Positions 50,332 to 60,065 of a DNA stretch of 64,000 bases are shown piece by piece. The stretch covers positions 248,001-312,000 of the forward strand of contig JASBTZ010000013.1 in the NCBI GenBank assembly GCA_030148165.1, in the 5' to 3' direction. The translations under genes were made by a program, and so were the position numbers. Positions within the stretch are counted from its first letter, which is position 1; each line of letters opens with the position of its first letter. Below the pieces are notes generated by a model. That model was not told the DNA's origin. It saw only the letters and a program-made list of their open reading frames with translations, and did not search any database. The DNA comes from Bacteroidota bacterium. Its GTDB lineage: Bacteria; Bacteroidota; Bacteroidia; Flavobacteriales_D; Crocinitomicaceae.

Positions 50332-52218
50332 TTAGTCGATCGCTAATTTGACGATCTCAGTTTCATCTGTGCTGCCATCCGTAACGGTTAACATGTACAT
50401 TCCTCTTGCTAAATCTGAAACAGGAATCTCAACAATGTTGGATCCTGCCTTAAGCGTCTCCTGAGAATTGTAAACTACTGCTCCGCTTGCACTTTTGATT
50501 GATATGGCGATGTTCTCTGCCGATTCAGCATAAAGCTGAACATTGAACACCTCTGTGGCAGGGTTCGGGAATGCCGACATGACTTTAAACGACCCCTCAA
50601 TCGTAGGTGCTATTGCAATTGTGTTTGAGTAGGTGTAAGCGCCGTTAAAGTCAAGTTGCTTTAATCTATAGTAATAAATTTCGTTGCCTATTTCATTGTC
50701 ATGAAATCTATAATCATGAACCTCAAATGACGTTCCTGTTCCTTCAACTTCTCCAATTTTCTGGAAGCTGCTACCATCAGTGCTTCTCTCGATATTGAAA
50801 TGAGAACAATGCACTTCTGATGCTGTGGACCACGTCAATTCATTATACGATTCGTGTCCGAGCCCATTGAATTCGACCATTTCTACCGGCAAAGGCAAAC
50901 AACTAATGTCAGCTGTTCCGAAGAAATCAATTGGCACATTCGTATACGCCGAGCTATAATTTGAAAGTAGGATCACAAATGCATCTCCTGTATTTACATT
51001 CATTGTAGGCTCGAAGTTATTCGCAAATCCTCCTGCAGGCACGGTACTTGACATTCCGGTAAAACCATCACACGTTCCATTCCAGTTACATGCTTCAGGT
51101 GGTAGGGTATTGTTTAAAATATCAGTACACGCATTTGGATCATATGGCCACATAATCCAGTCAAAACAATAAAGTCCTGAACCCGGTGTTCCCATGCTGA
51201 ACTCAAGGGTTCCTCCTTGTGCTACATTGATCGTCATCCAGGTACTATTCAGTTCACCTGATAAAAGGCACCCTGAATTAGCACTAGACGGATTTGTGCT
51301 TGGGTTTGAAATACACCCTGTACATAACTCGTCAATTGTTCCATAACCACTTGGGTCAACTGCAAAATTCTCGTCAGAACATAAAGGAATAGCTCCCATA
51401 CAGTCTCCTGAAGCATATCCCGAAGGATTCGGACAATCAACATTAAATGCCACCTGAGTTGTCGCTGTTGTTTCAGGATCCAAAAGTATGTAATACGTCT
51501 GTCCTGCAATCCAGTTCATCGAACCATATGTTCCCGGGGTGAGAACGTCGTCAATACAGTTCCAACCTGTCGGACCACATCCTGTTGTTGCATTCATCCA
51601 GGCAAAATCTACGAATCCACCTGTTATACTTGAAACCTCAATAGAATGAATTCCCGAAGTAGTAGGAGTAAACTCCCAGATTGACTCAACTCCCGGTGTA
51701 CTCCATCCACAAGGCGCAGTGTTCCATGAGCCTGTTCCTGTCATAGTTGAACTTTGGCTGGTACCACATCCGATAATTGTATTAATAGACGCACAAGGAC
51801 CCACTCCGCCTCCACCTCCTGTAGAACAGGTAACGTAAATAGGCGTACAAGTTGTCCCTGTTCCACATGGCCAGGAATTAACCTGTAATTGAACTGTTCC
51901 TGTAAAAGTAGCTGTCCATGTAATTACTGATTGTAATCCACAAGCATCATCATTTTCAGCAATGTATGTTGCTCCATTGTTTGTAAATAATGTCAATTCA
52001 GTGTCATAAGTAGCTCCGCAGGTTTCAAAAGTATATGTATTACCCGCTATTACATTAATTGTAATGTACTCCCCTGCCCATGCACAAGTAGTTGCTGTTT
52101 CCTGACCTCCGGTACATGCCGGAGTATATGTGATCCACGGGTTGCCAAGGAAAGGACACTGTGCATTCGAATATGCCGTGGCAAACAGTAGAAAAGATAT
52201 AAGTATTAGTTTTTTCAT
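50332..52218 (-). CDS. Secreted protein with T9SS type A sorting domain
   Basis: A 628-residue exported protein with signal MKKLILISFLLFATAYSNAQ. It is rich in Cys, Thr, Trp and Gly. The N-terminal half has two related beta-sandwich domains (AWAGEYITINVIAGNTYTFE, DTELTLFTNNGATYIAENDD; and VESIWEFTPTTSGIHSIEVS, GQTYYILLDPE), resembling the pre-peptidase C-terminal/carbohydrate-binding type. A linker PLPVEMVEFNGLGHESYNEL leads to a fibronectin-like domain, then the type A signal SAFPNPATEVFNVQLYAES, IKSASGAVVYNS, LARGMYMLTV and IVKLAID. Downstream of a small secreted protein gene at 17 bases on the same strand. Confidence 0.85.
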   Translation of the reverse strand: MKKLILISFLLFATAYSNAQCPFLGNPWITYTPACTGGQETATTCAWAGEYITINVIAGNTYTFETCGATYDTELTLFTNNGATYIAENDDACGLQSVITWTATFTGTVQLQVNSWPCGTGTTCTPIYVTCSTGGGGGVGPCASINTIIGCGTSQSSTMTGTGSWNTAPCGWSTPGVESIWEFTPTTSGIHSIEVSSITGGFVDFAWMNATTGCGPTGWNCIDDVLTPGTYGSMNWIAGQTYYILLDPETTATTQVAFNVDCPNPSGYASGDCMGAIPLCSDENFAVDPSGYGTIDELCTGCISNPSTNPSSANSGCLLSGELNSTWMTINVAQGGTLEFSMGTPGSGLYCFDWIMWPYDPNACTDILNNTLPPEACNWNGTCDGFTGMSSTVPAGGFANNFEPTMNVNTGDAFVILLSNYSSAYTNVPIDFFGTADISCLPLPVEMVEFNGLGHESYNELTWSTASEVHCSHFNIERSTDGSSFQKIGEVEGTGTSFEVHDYRFHDNEIGNEIYYYRLKQLDFNGAYTYSNTIAIAPTIEGSFKVMSAFPNPATEVFNVQLYAESAENIAISIKSASGAVVYNSQETLKAGSNIVEIPVSDLARGMYMLTVTDGSTDETEIVKLAID

Positions 52219-52235
52219 CGTTAGCGGTTCAGTGT

Positions 52236-52877
52236 TTATTCAATAATTAGGTATCCATTCGAGTGATTCAAAACGCTCTCACGTTTCGCTTCCGGAAAAG
52301 AAAGAAATTCTTCAGCGCTGATTTTAAGAACATTGTTGTTCTCGATCATTGCCTCGTAAGCTTCCCGATTTGACCTCTTAAATTGATCAAGCTCAACTTT
52401 ATAGTCGGAGTAACTCGCAACCAAGTCTCCTTTCAAAAGAAACTTCGGAGCTTCCGAAGAAACTTTTTCAGTATTGAACGAGCTTTCTATTGCAGTGTAA
52501 TTCAGCAAAATCTCTTTATCCGAATGAAGCGTTATGTGATATTTGTTCTTAAAATCAAATTCGTAAACCTCATTTCTCAATCTAACTGAACTATATTCTG
52601 TTACATCAAATAGAGAAATGTTGAATAGATCAACGTAATCAATTTCGCAAGAAGAACAGTCTATTAACTCTACATCGAATGACCTTGTAAAGAGGTACTT
52701 CATTTTTTCCAACTCCACAGGATTTTTCTCGATCAAGTCACGTATGCCATCTGCAGTTAAATTTTTAATGGCTGGTCTGTTCTGAGTAATGTCATTGTAT
52801 GGATCCTGTGCCTGTGCTTCAAAATGAAACAGGACAAGTCCACAAATAAATACACTGAAATGTAAAAATTGTTTCAT
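52236..52877 (-). CDS. Small exported protein of unknown family
   Basis: A 213-residue protein with signal MKQFLHFSVFICGLVLFHFEAQAQ. The mature part has an acidic N-terminal helical region (LTADGIRDLIEKNPVELEKM), then a Cys pair in LIDCSSCEIDYVDLF (about 72-86), strands (VYEFDFKNKYHITLHSD) and a C-terminal helical part with LKISAEEFLSFPEAKRE. I do not recognise it. It is the first gene of a likely operon with the type A protein that follows by 17 bases; its promoter is one of the best in the window. Confidence 0.72.
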   Translation of the reverse strand: MKQFLHFSVFICGLVLFHFEAQAQDPYNDITQNRPAIKNLTADGIRDLIEKNPVELEKMKYLFTRSFDVELIDCSSCEIDYVDLFNISLFDVTEYSSVRLRNEVYEFDFKNKYHITLHSDKEILLNYTAIESSFNTEKVSSEAPKFLLKGDLVASYSDYKVELDQFKRSNREAYEAMIENNNVLKISAEEFLSFPEAKRESVLNHSNGYLIIE

Positions 52878-52920
52878 AGTCTAATAGCGTTTAGGCAGTA
52901 GTTTCGTAGGTATTCGCGAG

Positions 52921-52951
52921 CAAAGATAATGATATATTACTGAATCACAAA
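52921..52951 (-). promoter_or_regulatory. Strong Bacteroidota promoter
   Basis: On the minus strand TTTG (52951-52948), exactly 19 bases, then TATCTTTG (52928-52921). Both elements and the spacing match the Bacteroidota consensus. It drives the small exported-protein gene (ATG at 52877). The rest of the 300-base gap to 53177 shows no gene or RNA that I can support. Confidence 0.7.
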
Positions 52952-53177
52952 AACTTAGGTACTACTGTTAGTTTTACTACACCGTTTTAGTATGTTGACG
53001 CTAGATTTAACACGGGGTTGCTTATTTAACACATGGTTTTCTTCACTTCTGTCTGTTGCTTAGTTCATTGTTGATCTTAATTAGGAATGCAAGAAATCCA
53101 TTCAAAGCACCCTTAGAATTTTAGTCAATGCGATTTCTTTCGTATTTTGCATGCTGAATCAAGCTATAACTATAAAT

Positions 53178-56100
53178 ATGAAAACAGCATTATTACTGTC
53201 ATCTTTTGCCTTTTTGTTCGCTTTTAATGGACAATCGCAGGAAGTCCTCAAATTGAAGTCGGGAGATTACTCCGTTTCGCAATTGGAGGCATCAAACTCC
53301 GTTCGACCAAATGAAAAATTGATCAATGGCAAGTTCTATCGAATTGTTGTATTTAATGAGATCCCCGATGAATCAACAAAAAGGGAGCTTTCCTCCGCAG
53401 GTTTTGAATTGATCGAATACCTCCCGCATAGAGCATTTATTACTTCAATTAGTTCCAACGCAAATTGGTCGCTTTTGGATTCAAAGAAGGTTCTGAAAGT
53501 AGTAGACATCGTTAGTGACTTCAAAAAATCAAAAGGATTGTTTCATAACGACATCCCACATTGGGCATTGTTTGGTGAATCACAGTTAGAGCTGGCTGTT
53601 ACTTTTTACAATGATCTATCGTCGGAAGAAACTTCAAACGCGCTTGCGGATATTGAACATGTCGTTGTAGAAGAGAATCATGGTATCAGTACAAAGATCA
53701 TTCGAATTGAACTTGATGATCTGGAAGCTTTGTTAGCAATTCCTGCTGTTCAATATGCAGATGCTGCTCCGGAACCTGGTGAACCGGAAAACCTTCCGGG
53801 AAGAACAGATCACCGAAGCAATACACTTTGGACCAGCTATCAAAGTGGATTAAAATTCAGAGGAGATGGTGTAAACGTCCTTATGCAAGATGATGGAATT
53901 ATTGGTCCGCACATTGATTACACAGGTCGCGATGATCAGTCAAACTGTATTGGTTGTAGTACAGATCCAAATGATGATCACGGAGACCACGTTGGTGGAA
54001 CCATCATGGGTGCTGGAAACCTCAACCCGAAATATCGGGGAATGGCTCATGGTGCTAATCTGATTGTTTATCAATACTGGACAGGTAACTATGCTGTTAT
54101 TATTCCTCCTTTATATAATAATGACTCGATGGTAATCTCATCTGCATCGTATAGTAATGGATGTAATGCTGGTTATACTTCTTTAACTCAAACACTGGAT
54201 CAGCAAACACGGGATTACCCGGCACTTATTCACGTGTTTTCTGCAGGTAACAATGGATCTTCAGCATGCAGTGGATCGAGCAACTATGGTGCAGGATGTT
54301 GCTGGGGAAATATTACCGGTGGACATAAGGCAGGTAAAAATGTAATGACTGTAGCGAACCTCAACGACATTGATAATTTGAATTCATCAAGTAGTCGTGG
54401 GCCTGCATCTGACGGTCGAATTAAACCGGATATCAGCGCAGTTGGAACCCAAGTTATGTCAACGCTACCGGGTCAAAACTATGCGGCATTTACAGGAACG
54501 TCTATGTCATGTCCCGGAGTGTCAGGAACGCTGGCTCAACTATATGAAGCATATCGCTCATTAAATGGTGGACAAAACCCTGAGTCAGGACTCATCAAGG
54601 CTGCGGTTTTAAACTCTGCAGAAGACATTGGTAACCCAGGCCCGGATTTTAAACACGGATGGGGAAGAATTAACGCCAGACAAGCATTTGACCTCCTGAG
54701 TAATAACATGTATCTGGTTGACTCCGTTTCTCAGGGAGGGCAGAATGTCCATAATATCACGGTTCCGGCTGGAGTCAGAGAACTACGCGTGATGACGTAC
54801 TGGACCGACTACCAGGGATCAACCAGTGCATCCATTGCATTGGTTAACGACATTAATATGGTTGTTACGGATCCAAACACGACGAATTACAATCCATGGG
54901 TGCTTGACCCAACTCCAAACGCAACAACTCTGGATTTACCTGCTGTTCAGGGGGTAGATAACCTTAATAACATGGAACAGGTTACAATCGATGATCCTGT
55001 TGCAGGAGTTTATACAGTAAGTGTTGATGGTTTCGGAATTCCTCAGGGACCACAGAAATATTATGTCGTGTATTACTTTGTTTATGACGAAATACACGTT
55101 ACATATCCATTGGGAGGAGAAGGATTTGAACCCCAAACAACCGAGCGTATTCGTTGGGATGCATCGGAGGGTACTGATCCATTTAATGTTTCCTATTCAT
55201 TAGATGATGGTGCAACCTGGACGTTGATCGGAACAGCAAATGCGGATGAACGTCAGCAAAGCTGGACTGTGCCGAACGGAACGTTATCAGGTTTGGCTCG
55301 AGTGAAAGTGGAGCGAAACGGACTAGAGGGAATCAGTGATACGACATTCTCGATTATTGGTGTTCCTCAAAATATTGATTTTGTATGGGCGTGTCCCGAT
55401 TCAACAATGATTACCTGGGATTCTGTTCCAGGAGCTACAGCATATGAGGTGAGCATGTTGGGAGCAAAATACATGGACAGCATTGGAACATCGACAACAA
55501 CGAGTTTTGTCGCTCAGGTTCCATCTACGGATGAAGGCTGGTTTAGTGTGAAGGCTCTTGGACCCGATAATGCTATTGGCGAGCGTGCAATAGCCGTTCA
55601 AAAATCTGCAGGAGAATATGGCTGCTTATGGAGCGCACCTTATGCTGATTTCTCTATTGATTGTCCTTCCGCAGGTGCCGGTTCATGCTTCAATGTGTAT
55701 GATCAGTCGATCAATACGGATCCATCAGCAACGTTTACCTATTACTTCCCTGGAGGTACTCCTGCAACAAGTAACAGCCCGAATCCGAACGTATGTTATA
55801 GCGCTCCGGGGACTTATGATGTCGCCATGGTTGTGGATAATGGATTTGGTGTTGACTCAATCTATATGACCGGTGTATTTAATGTAGTAACCACTCCTGC
55901 CTTGCCGTATTTTGAAGGCTTTGAAAATTATTTCAACTTCAATGCACTGGAAGAGTGGAGTGTTAACAATCCGGATCTGAACGGAACGTGGTTAATCGGC
56001 AATGTTGGTTTGAATAGTTCCAAGAGTGCTAAAATGAATAACTACGGTCAGGATGCCGGATATATTGATGAACTCATCTCCGGACCGATCGATCTTTCTT

Positions 56101-56717
56101 CGCTGGTACCTGGCGTGGATCAACTTACCTTAAGTTATCGATACGCCTACGTGAAGCGTGTTACTTCAAACTGGGAATGGTTGAAGTTATACGTTCGTGG
56201 TGCTTGTACAGACGGATGGGTTGTTCGAAAGTCACTTGGGGGAACAGTGCTCGGAGCTAATACTGCTCCTAACAACTGGATTCCAACATCTGAAAATGAT
56301 TGGGTTACAATTCATGTGACGAATATCACGGATATTTATTGGACAAGTAATTTCCAAATGAAGTTCCAGTTTGAAGGTGATGATGGTAACAACCTCTATC
56401 TGGATAACATTAACATTTATAATGGTGCTCCTTCTGATACCATTGTTGGTCTGGAAGAAATCGGAATTGAAAACATAGGAGTTTACCCGAACCCAACAAG
56501 TAGTGAGTTAAACGTGAGCTTCGATCAGTCTACCGGATCTCCGGTTGATGTGATCATTACAGATCTTTCAGGAAAGTCTGTGTTCAGCAGATCATTAATG
56601 GGACAGCCAGGAAATAATATTGTCGTAATAGATACACACGAATTCTCATCAGGTATGTACCTGTTAACCTTGAAACAAGGTGAGCATAAAACCGTGAAGC
56701 GATTTATTGCTGAGTAA
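53178..56717 (+). CDS. Subtilisin-like serine peptidase with PKD and T9SS type A domains
   Basis: An 1179-residue secreted peptidase (family S8). The ATG at 53178 gives the signal MKTALLLSSFAFLFAFNGQSQ; an upstream ATG at 53151 is less likely. A propeptide-like region (about 25-200) precedes the catalytic domain with Asp near 239 (MQDDGIIGPHIDYTG), His near 268 (DDHGDHVGGTI), the oxyanion Asn (FSAGNNGSS) and Ser near 443 (FTGTSMSCPGVSG). Then come a beta-sandwich, an Ig-like/FN3 region, a PKD domain (TFTYYFPGGTPATSNSPNPN), a MAM/jelly-roll-like domain, and the type A signal (VYPNPTSSELNVSFDQS, LTLKQGEHKTVKRFIAE). Convergent with, and overlapping by 14 bases, the PrcB-like lipoprotein gene. 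Confidence 0.92.
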   Translation: MKTALLLSSFAFLFAFNGQSQEVLKLKSGDYSVSQLEASNSVRPNEKLINGKFYRIVVFNEIPDESTKRELSSAGFELIEYLPHRAFITSISSNANWSLLDSKKVLKVVDIVSDFKKSKGLFHNDIPHWALFGESQLELAVTFYNDLSSEETSNALADIEHVVVEENHGISTKIIRIELDDLEALLAIPAVQYADAAPEPGEPENLPGRTDHRSNTLWTSYQSGLKFRGDGVNVLMQDDGIIGPHIDYTGRDDQSNCIGCSTDPNDDHGDHVGGTIMGAGNLNPKYRGMAHGANLIVYQYWTGNYAVIIPPLYNNDSMVISSASYSNGCNAGYTSLTQTLDQQTRDYPALIHVFSAGNNGSSACSGSSNYGAGCCWGNITGGHKAGKNVMTVANLNDIDNLNSSSSRGPASDGRIKPDISAVGTQVMSTLPGQNYAAFTGTSMSCPGVSGTLAQLYEAYRSLNGGQNPESGLIKAAVLNSAEDIGNPGPDFKHGWGRINARQAFDLLSNNMYLVDSVSQGGQNVHNITVPAGVRELRVMTYWTDYQGSTSASIALVNDINMVVTDPNTTNYNPWVLDPTPNATTLDLPAVQGVDNLNNMEQVTIDDPVAGVYTVSVDGFGIPQGPQKYYVVYYFVYDEIHVTYPLGGEGFEPQTTERIRWDASEGTDPFNVSYSLDDGATWTLIGTANADERQQSWTVPNGTLSGLARVKVERNGLEGISDTTFSIIGVPQNIDFVWACPDSTMITWDSVPGATAYEVSMLGAKYMDSIGTSTTTSFVAQVPSTDEGWFSVKALGPDNAIGERAIAVQKSAGEYGCLWSAPYADFSIDCPSAGAGSCFNVYDQSINTDPSATFTYYFPGGTPATSNSPNPNVCYSAPGTYDVAMVVDNGFGVDSIYMTGVFNVVTTPALPYFEGFENYFNFNALEEWSVNNPDLNGTWLIGNVGLNSSKSAKMNNYGQDAGYIDELISGPIDLSSLVPGVDQLTLSYRYAYVKRVTSNWEWLKLYVRGACTDGWVVRKSLGGTVLGANTAPNNWIPTSENDWVTIHVTNITDIYWTSNFQMKFQFEGDDGNNLYLDNINIYNGAPSDTIVGLEEIGIENIGVYPNPTSSELNVSFDQSTGSPVDVIITDLSGKSVFSRSLMGQPGNNIVVIDTHEFSSGMYLLTLKQGEHKTVKRFIAE

Positions 56718-57192
56718 GCTCGAAGCGAACCGGCTTCTTGCTTTTAGAAGTACTAAGAATGAAGTAGGGCTGCGTCAAAACTGACGTGGCCCCTTCTTTT
56801 GGACTCACTTTTTGCCCAACCACAACAATCTCTTTATCCGTTTCTAGAACCTGATCAATCAGAATTTCATATCCTCCCGAAGGTTGCACCTTATCAATGT
56901 AATAGATGATCATTTCGGTTTGAAAGTCGATCGTCACATTTGCAATATCTTCAGATACGGGATTGACTGAGCCCATTTGAGTCTTCAATGCGCTCCATGC
57001 CATTTCGGTATAAACAGCTTCGCCGCCCTCCTGAATACCTTCTGACCCTCCGCCAAATAATGCTCCTTTTGTGGCAAAGATAATCTCTCTGTTTTCTGGT
57101 GTGACTTCTTCTACTCCTTCTGCCATTGTTCCGCAACCATTAAAAATAAGTGTTGCTAAAAGTGCAAATATTAACGCAGGTATTCTTTTCAT
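56704..57192 (-). CDS. PrcB-like lipoprotein
   Basis: A lipoprotein of 162 residues from ATG 57192 (MKRIPALIFALLATLIFNGC, acylated Cys20); an upstream Met at 57201 is also possible. The C-terminal 100 residues match the PrcB_C domain (PF14343-type): VTIDFQTEMIIYYIDKVQPSGGYEILI, EIVVVGQKVSPKEGATSVLTQPYFIL. In Treponema denticola, PrcB is a lipoprotein partner of the PrcA-PrtP subtilase complex dentilisin. Here the neighbour is also a subtilase, convergent and overlapping by 14 bases, suggesting a partner or inhibitor; this is inference. Confidence 0.8.
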   Translation of the reverse strand: MKRIPALIFALLATLIFNGCGTMAEGVEEVTPENREIIFATKGALFGGGSEGIQEGGEAVYTEMAWSALKTQMGSVNPVSEDIANVTIDFQTEMIIYYIDKVQPSGGYEILIDQVLETDKEIVVVGQKVSPKEGATSVLTQPYFILSTSKSKKPVRFELTQQ

Positions 57193-57298
57193 GTCATTCA
57201 TATCTTACTGTTTATCCAATAGTTCGTGTGTAAAAAAACTAAAATTAGGCCAAAAATGCATTTAAGTTCTCATCATCTTTGTCTAAAAGGTGAAAATT

Positions 57299-58240
57299 AT
57301 GAGAATCATTGGCGCATTTATTCTAATATCGATCGGTATCGCATCTTGTGTTCCGGCTAAGAAATACAACGAGCTTTTAGAGAAAGAACAGCGATGCAGC
57401 GAAGAATTAGAAAAGTATAAATCAGACGCTATTAATTTTGGGTCACAAGTAAGTGGACTCAAGTCTGAGAATGAAGTTCTCATGAAATCAGTTACCATGC
57501 TGAAAGCGGATACTGCAAGAATTGGAAATGAATACCGCATACTGCGTGCAAAATACGATGACCTGGCCGCATTGAACGAAGCGCTTGAAACAAATTACAA
57601 TCAGCTCCGATTAATGGGTGCATCAGAAGTTGCTCAGTTGAAAGCACAGTTGGAAAAGGATGCGCTCGAATTACAGAAAAAAGAAGATCAGCTGTTGGAG
57701 CGCGAGAAGAAGATCAAAGCTCAGGAAGAACGGCTGGCTGAATTGAATGCCATCATCAAGAAGCAGGAAGAAGCTACCCGACTACTGAAGGAAAAAGTAG
57801 CCGCGGCTTTAAAGAACTTTACCAATCAAGGACTAACCGTTGTAGAAAAAGACGGGAAGATCTACGTGAACATGGAAGCGAAACTTTTGTTCAAGTCTGG
57901 AAGTATTGCCGTTGAACCGGAAGGTGAAAAAGCATTGATTGAGCTGGCTAAAGTATTACAAGACGAAAAAGATTTAGAAATCATTGTGGAGGGTCATACC
58001 GACACCGATGCTATGAACTCCAATACGCACCCATCGAATAACTGGGAACTATCCGTGTTGCGATCAACATCTGTTATATCCATCATGACGGCAAACTCTG
58101 GTATGGTTCCCGCAAATATCATGGCGGCTGGTCGAAGCGAATTTCATCCAGTTGATCCGAACAACAAAGCGAAGAACAGACGAATTGAAATCATCATCAG
58201 TCCTGACCTTGACGCCCTGTATGAGTTGATCAAGGAGTAA
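57299..58240 (+). CDS. OmpA-family lipoprotein with coiled coil
   Basis: A 313-residue lipoprotein starting MRIIGAFILISIGIASC (lipobox IASC, Cys17); GTG 57290 is an upstream alternative. Residues about 20-175 form a long charged coiled coil (ALELQKKEDQLLEREKKIKAQ). The C-terminal OmpA domain (about 195-305) has LFKSGSIAVEPEGEKALIEL, IIVEGHTDTDAMNSN, NWELSVLRSTSV and AAGRSEFHPVDPN-KNRRIEI, the peptidoglycan-binding core with the conserved Asp and Arg. It links outer membrane and cell wall. Lies directly before uvrC. Confidence 0.9.
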   Translation: MRIIGAFILISIGIASCVPAKKYNELLEKEQRCSEELEKYKSDAINFGSQVSGLKSENEVLMKSVTMLKADTARIGNEYRILRAKYDDLAALNEALETNYNQLRLMGASEVAQLKAQLEKDALELQKKEDQLLEREKKIKAQEERLAELNAIIKKQEEATRLLKEKVAAALKNFTNQGLTVVEKDGKIYVNMEAKLLFKSGSIAVEPEGEKALIELAKVLQDEKDLEIIVEGHTDTDAMNSNTHPSNNWELSVLRSTSVISIMTANSGMVPANIMAAGRSEFHPVDPNNKAKNRRIEIIISPDLDALYELIKE

Positions 58241-58258
58241 GCTTTTTGTTTACTTTTG
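58226..58258 (+). promoter_or_regulatory. uvrC promoter, leaderless type
   Basis: TTG (58226-58228), 22 bases, then TACTTTTG (58251-58258), an exact TAnnTTTG. The box ends 4 bases before the uvrC ATG (58263). The promoter lies in the 3' end of the OmpA gene. Confidence 0.55.
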
Positions 58259-58262
58259 AGGT

Positions 58263-60065
58263 ATGTCCAGCATTCGAAAGGATATACAACTCAAGCTCAA
58301 AACACTGCCCAATAAACCAGGAGTATACAAATACTTTAATCAGGGTGGTGAAGTAATCTATGTAGGGAAGGCAAAGGACTTAAAGAAGCGGGTTTCCTCT
58401 TATTTCACCAAGGCTCCTGAATCAGGAAAAACACAGGTCCTTGTCAAGCAAATACGTGATATCCAGTATATCGTTGTGGACAATGAATTTGATGCCTTGC
58501 TACTCGAGAACAACCTCATCAAGCAACATCAACCGAGGTACAATATCCATCTGAAAGATGATAAAACCTATCCATGGATTTGTATCAAAAAAGAACCTTT
58601 TCCCCGTGTTTTTACCACCCGAAAATTGATCAAAGACGGGTCCAAATATTACGGCCCTTATCCGAGTATGGCAGTGGTTAGCACACTGGTTGGACTTATG
58701 CGAGATCTCTTTCCTCTACGAACCTGTAATCTTGACCTGTCAGCTAAAAAGATCGCAGCAGGCAAACATAAAGTATGTCTGGAGTATCACATTGGTAATT
58801 GTAAAGGACCGTGCGAAGGAAAAGAAAGTGAAGAAGAATATCAGTCCTATATCGATGCCATTGAACAAATCGTAAAGGGAAAGTTGTCTGCTGTGATTCG
58901 TTCCCTTAAGGAGCAAATGGATCAAATGTCAAAAGAAATGCGGTTCGAAGAGGCTCAGGAATTAAAAAACAAGATGGCGCTCATCAAACGCTATCAGGCA
59001 AAGTCCACAGTAGTTTCACCAACCGTTGACAAGGTTGATGTAATAACCGTTGTTCACGATCAACGATCTGCTTTTGTGAATTATCTCGTGATCAGTAAAG
59101 GTGCTATCATACATGGTCTGACCGTTGAGGTGAATAAAAAACTCGATGAGACAGACGAGGAGATCATAGGCTATGTTCTGCCCGAGCTAAGGTCAACCTA
59201 CAACAGCGCCTCGAAAGAAGTGTTGGTGTCTCAGCACATGGATATCGAACTGGAGGGTGTGAACTTTTTTGTGCCACAGCGCGGTGATAAAAAATCGCTG
59301 GTTGAATTGTCAGAAAGAAATGCGAAAGCTTATCGACTTGAAAAGTTAAAGAAGGAGAAGATCACGGATCCGAACCGACATACAGACCGTATACTGGAAC
59401 AGATCCGAAAGGACTTCCGATTACAAAACCAGCCTGTTCATATGGAGTGTTTTGATAATTCAAATCTTCAGGGAACAAATCCGGTTTCAGCATGCGTCGT
59501 TTTTCGAAATGCTAAGCCCAGCAAGAAGGATTATCGACATTTTAACATCAAAACTGTTGAGGGTCCAGATGATTTTGCATCGATGGAAGAGGCTGTTTAT
59601 CGCCGTTATAAACGTTTGATGGAAGAAGGCGAATCTTTGCCTCAGCTAATTGTTATCGATGGTGGCAAGGGTCAACTCAGCGCTGCCATGGAGGCGATCG
59701 ACAAGCTCGGAATACGCGATCGGGTTGCAGTGGTTGGCATAGCCAAACGTCTCGAGGAAATCTTTTTTCCAGGAGATTCTCTTCCGATCTATCTCGATAA
59801 GCGTTCTGAAAGTTTAAAAGTAATTCAGCACATGCGTAATGAGGCACATCGTTTTGGAATCACGCATCATCGAAACAAAAGAAGCAAGGGCGCTCTAATT
59901 TCTGAACTGACTCAGATCCGAGGCATTGGTGAAAAAACCTATGAGCAGTTAATCAAGCGTTTTAAATCGGTAAGCGGAGTACGTTCGGCCAAATTCGAAG
60001 AGCTGGAAGAAGAGGTGGGTCTGGCCAAGGCAAAGATCATTCGCGATTACTTCGCTACAAATTAA
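58263..60065 (+). CDS. uvrC: Excinuclease ABC subunit C
   Basis: Nucleotide-excision-repair endonuclease making both incisions. The 600-residue protein has the GIY-YIG domain (PNKPGVYKYFNQGGEVIYVGK, DLKKRVSSYF, residues about 16-48), the cysteine-containing region NCKGPCEG, a UVR motif that binds UvrB (LKEQMDQMSKEMRFEEAQELK, about 217-237), the C-terminal endonuclease domain (ECFDNSNLQGTNPVSACVVF, VIDGGKGQLSAA) and the terminal helix-hairpin-helix (IRGIGEKTYEQLIKRFKS). Length is typical. It overlaps the convergent glycosyltransferase gene by 11 bases. Confidence 0.97.
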   Translation: MSSIRKDIQLKLKTLPNKPGVYKYFNQGGEVIYVGKAKDLKKRVSSYFTKAPESGKTQVLVKQIRDIQYIVVDNEFDALLLENNLIKQHQPRYNIHLKDDKTYPWICIKKEPFPRVFTTRKLIKDGSKYYGPYPSMAVVSTLVGLMRDLFPLRTCNLDLSAKKIAAGKHKVCLEYHIGNCKGPCEGKESEEEYQSYIDAIEQIVKGKLSAVIRSLKEQMDQMSKEMRFEEAQELKNKMALIKRYQAKSTVVSPTVDKVDVITVVHDQRSAFVNYLVISKGAIIHGLTVEVNKKLDETDEEIIGYVLPELRSTYNSASKEVLVSQHMDIELEGVNFFVPQRGDKKSLVELSERNAKAYRLEKLKKEKITDPNRHTDRILEQIRKDFRLQNQPVHMECFDNSNLQGTNPVSACVVFRNAKPSKKDYRHFNIKTVEGPDDFASMEEAVYRRYKRLMEEGESLPQLIVIDGGKGQLSAAMEAIDKLGIRDRVAVVGIAKRLEEIFFPGDSLPIYLDKRSESLKVIQHMRNEAHRFGITHHRNKRSKGALISELTQIRGIGEKTYEQLIKRFKSVSGVRSAKFEELEEEVGLAKAKIIRDYFATN

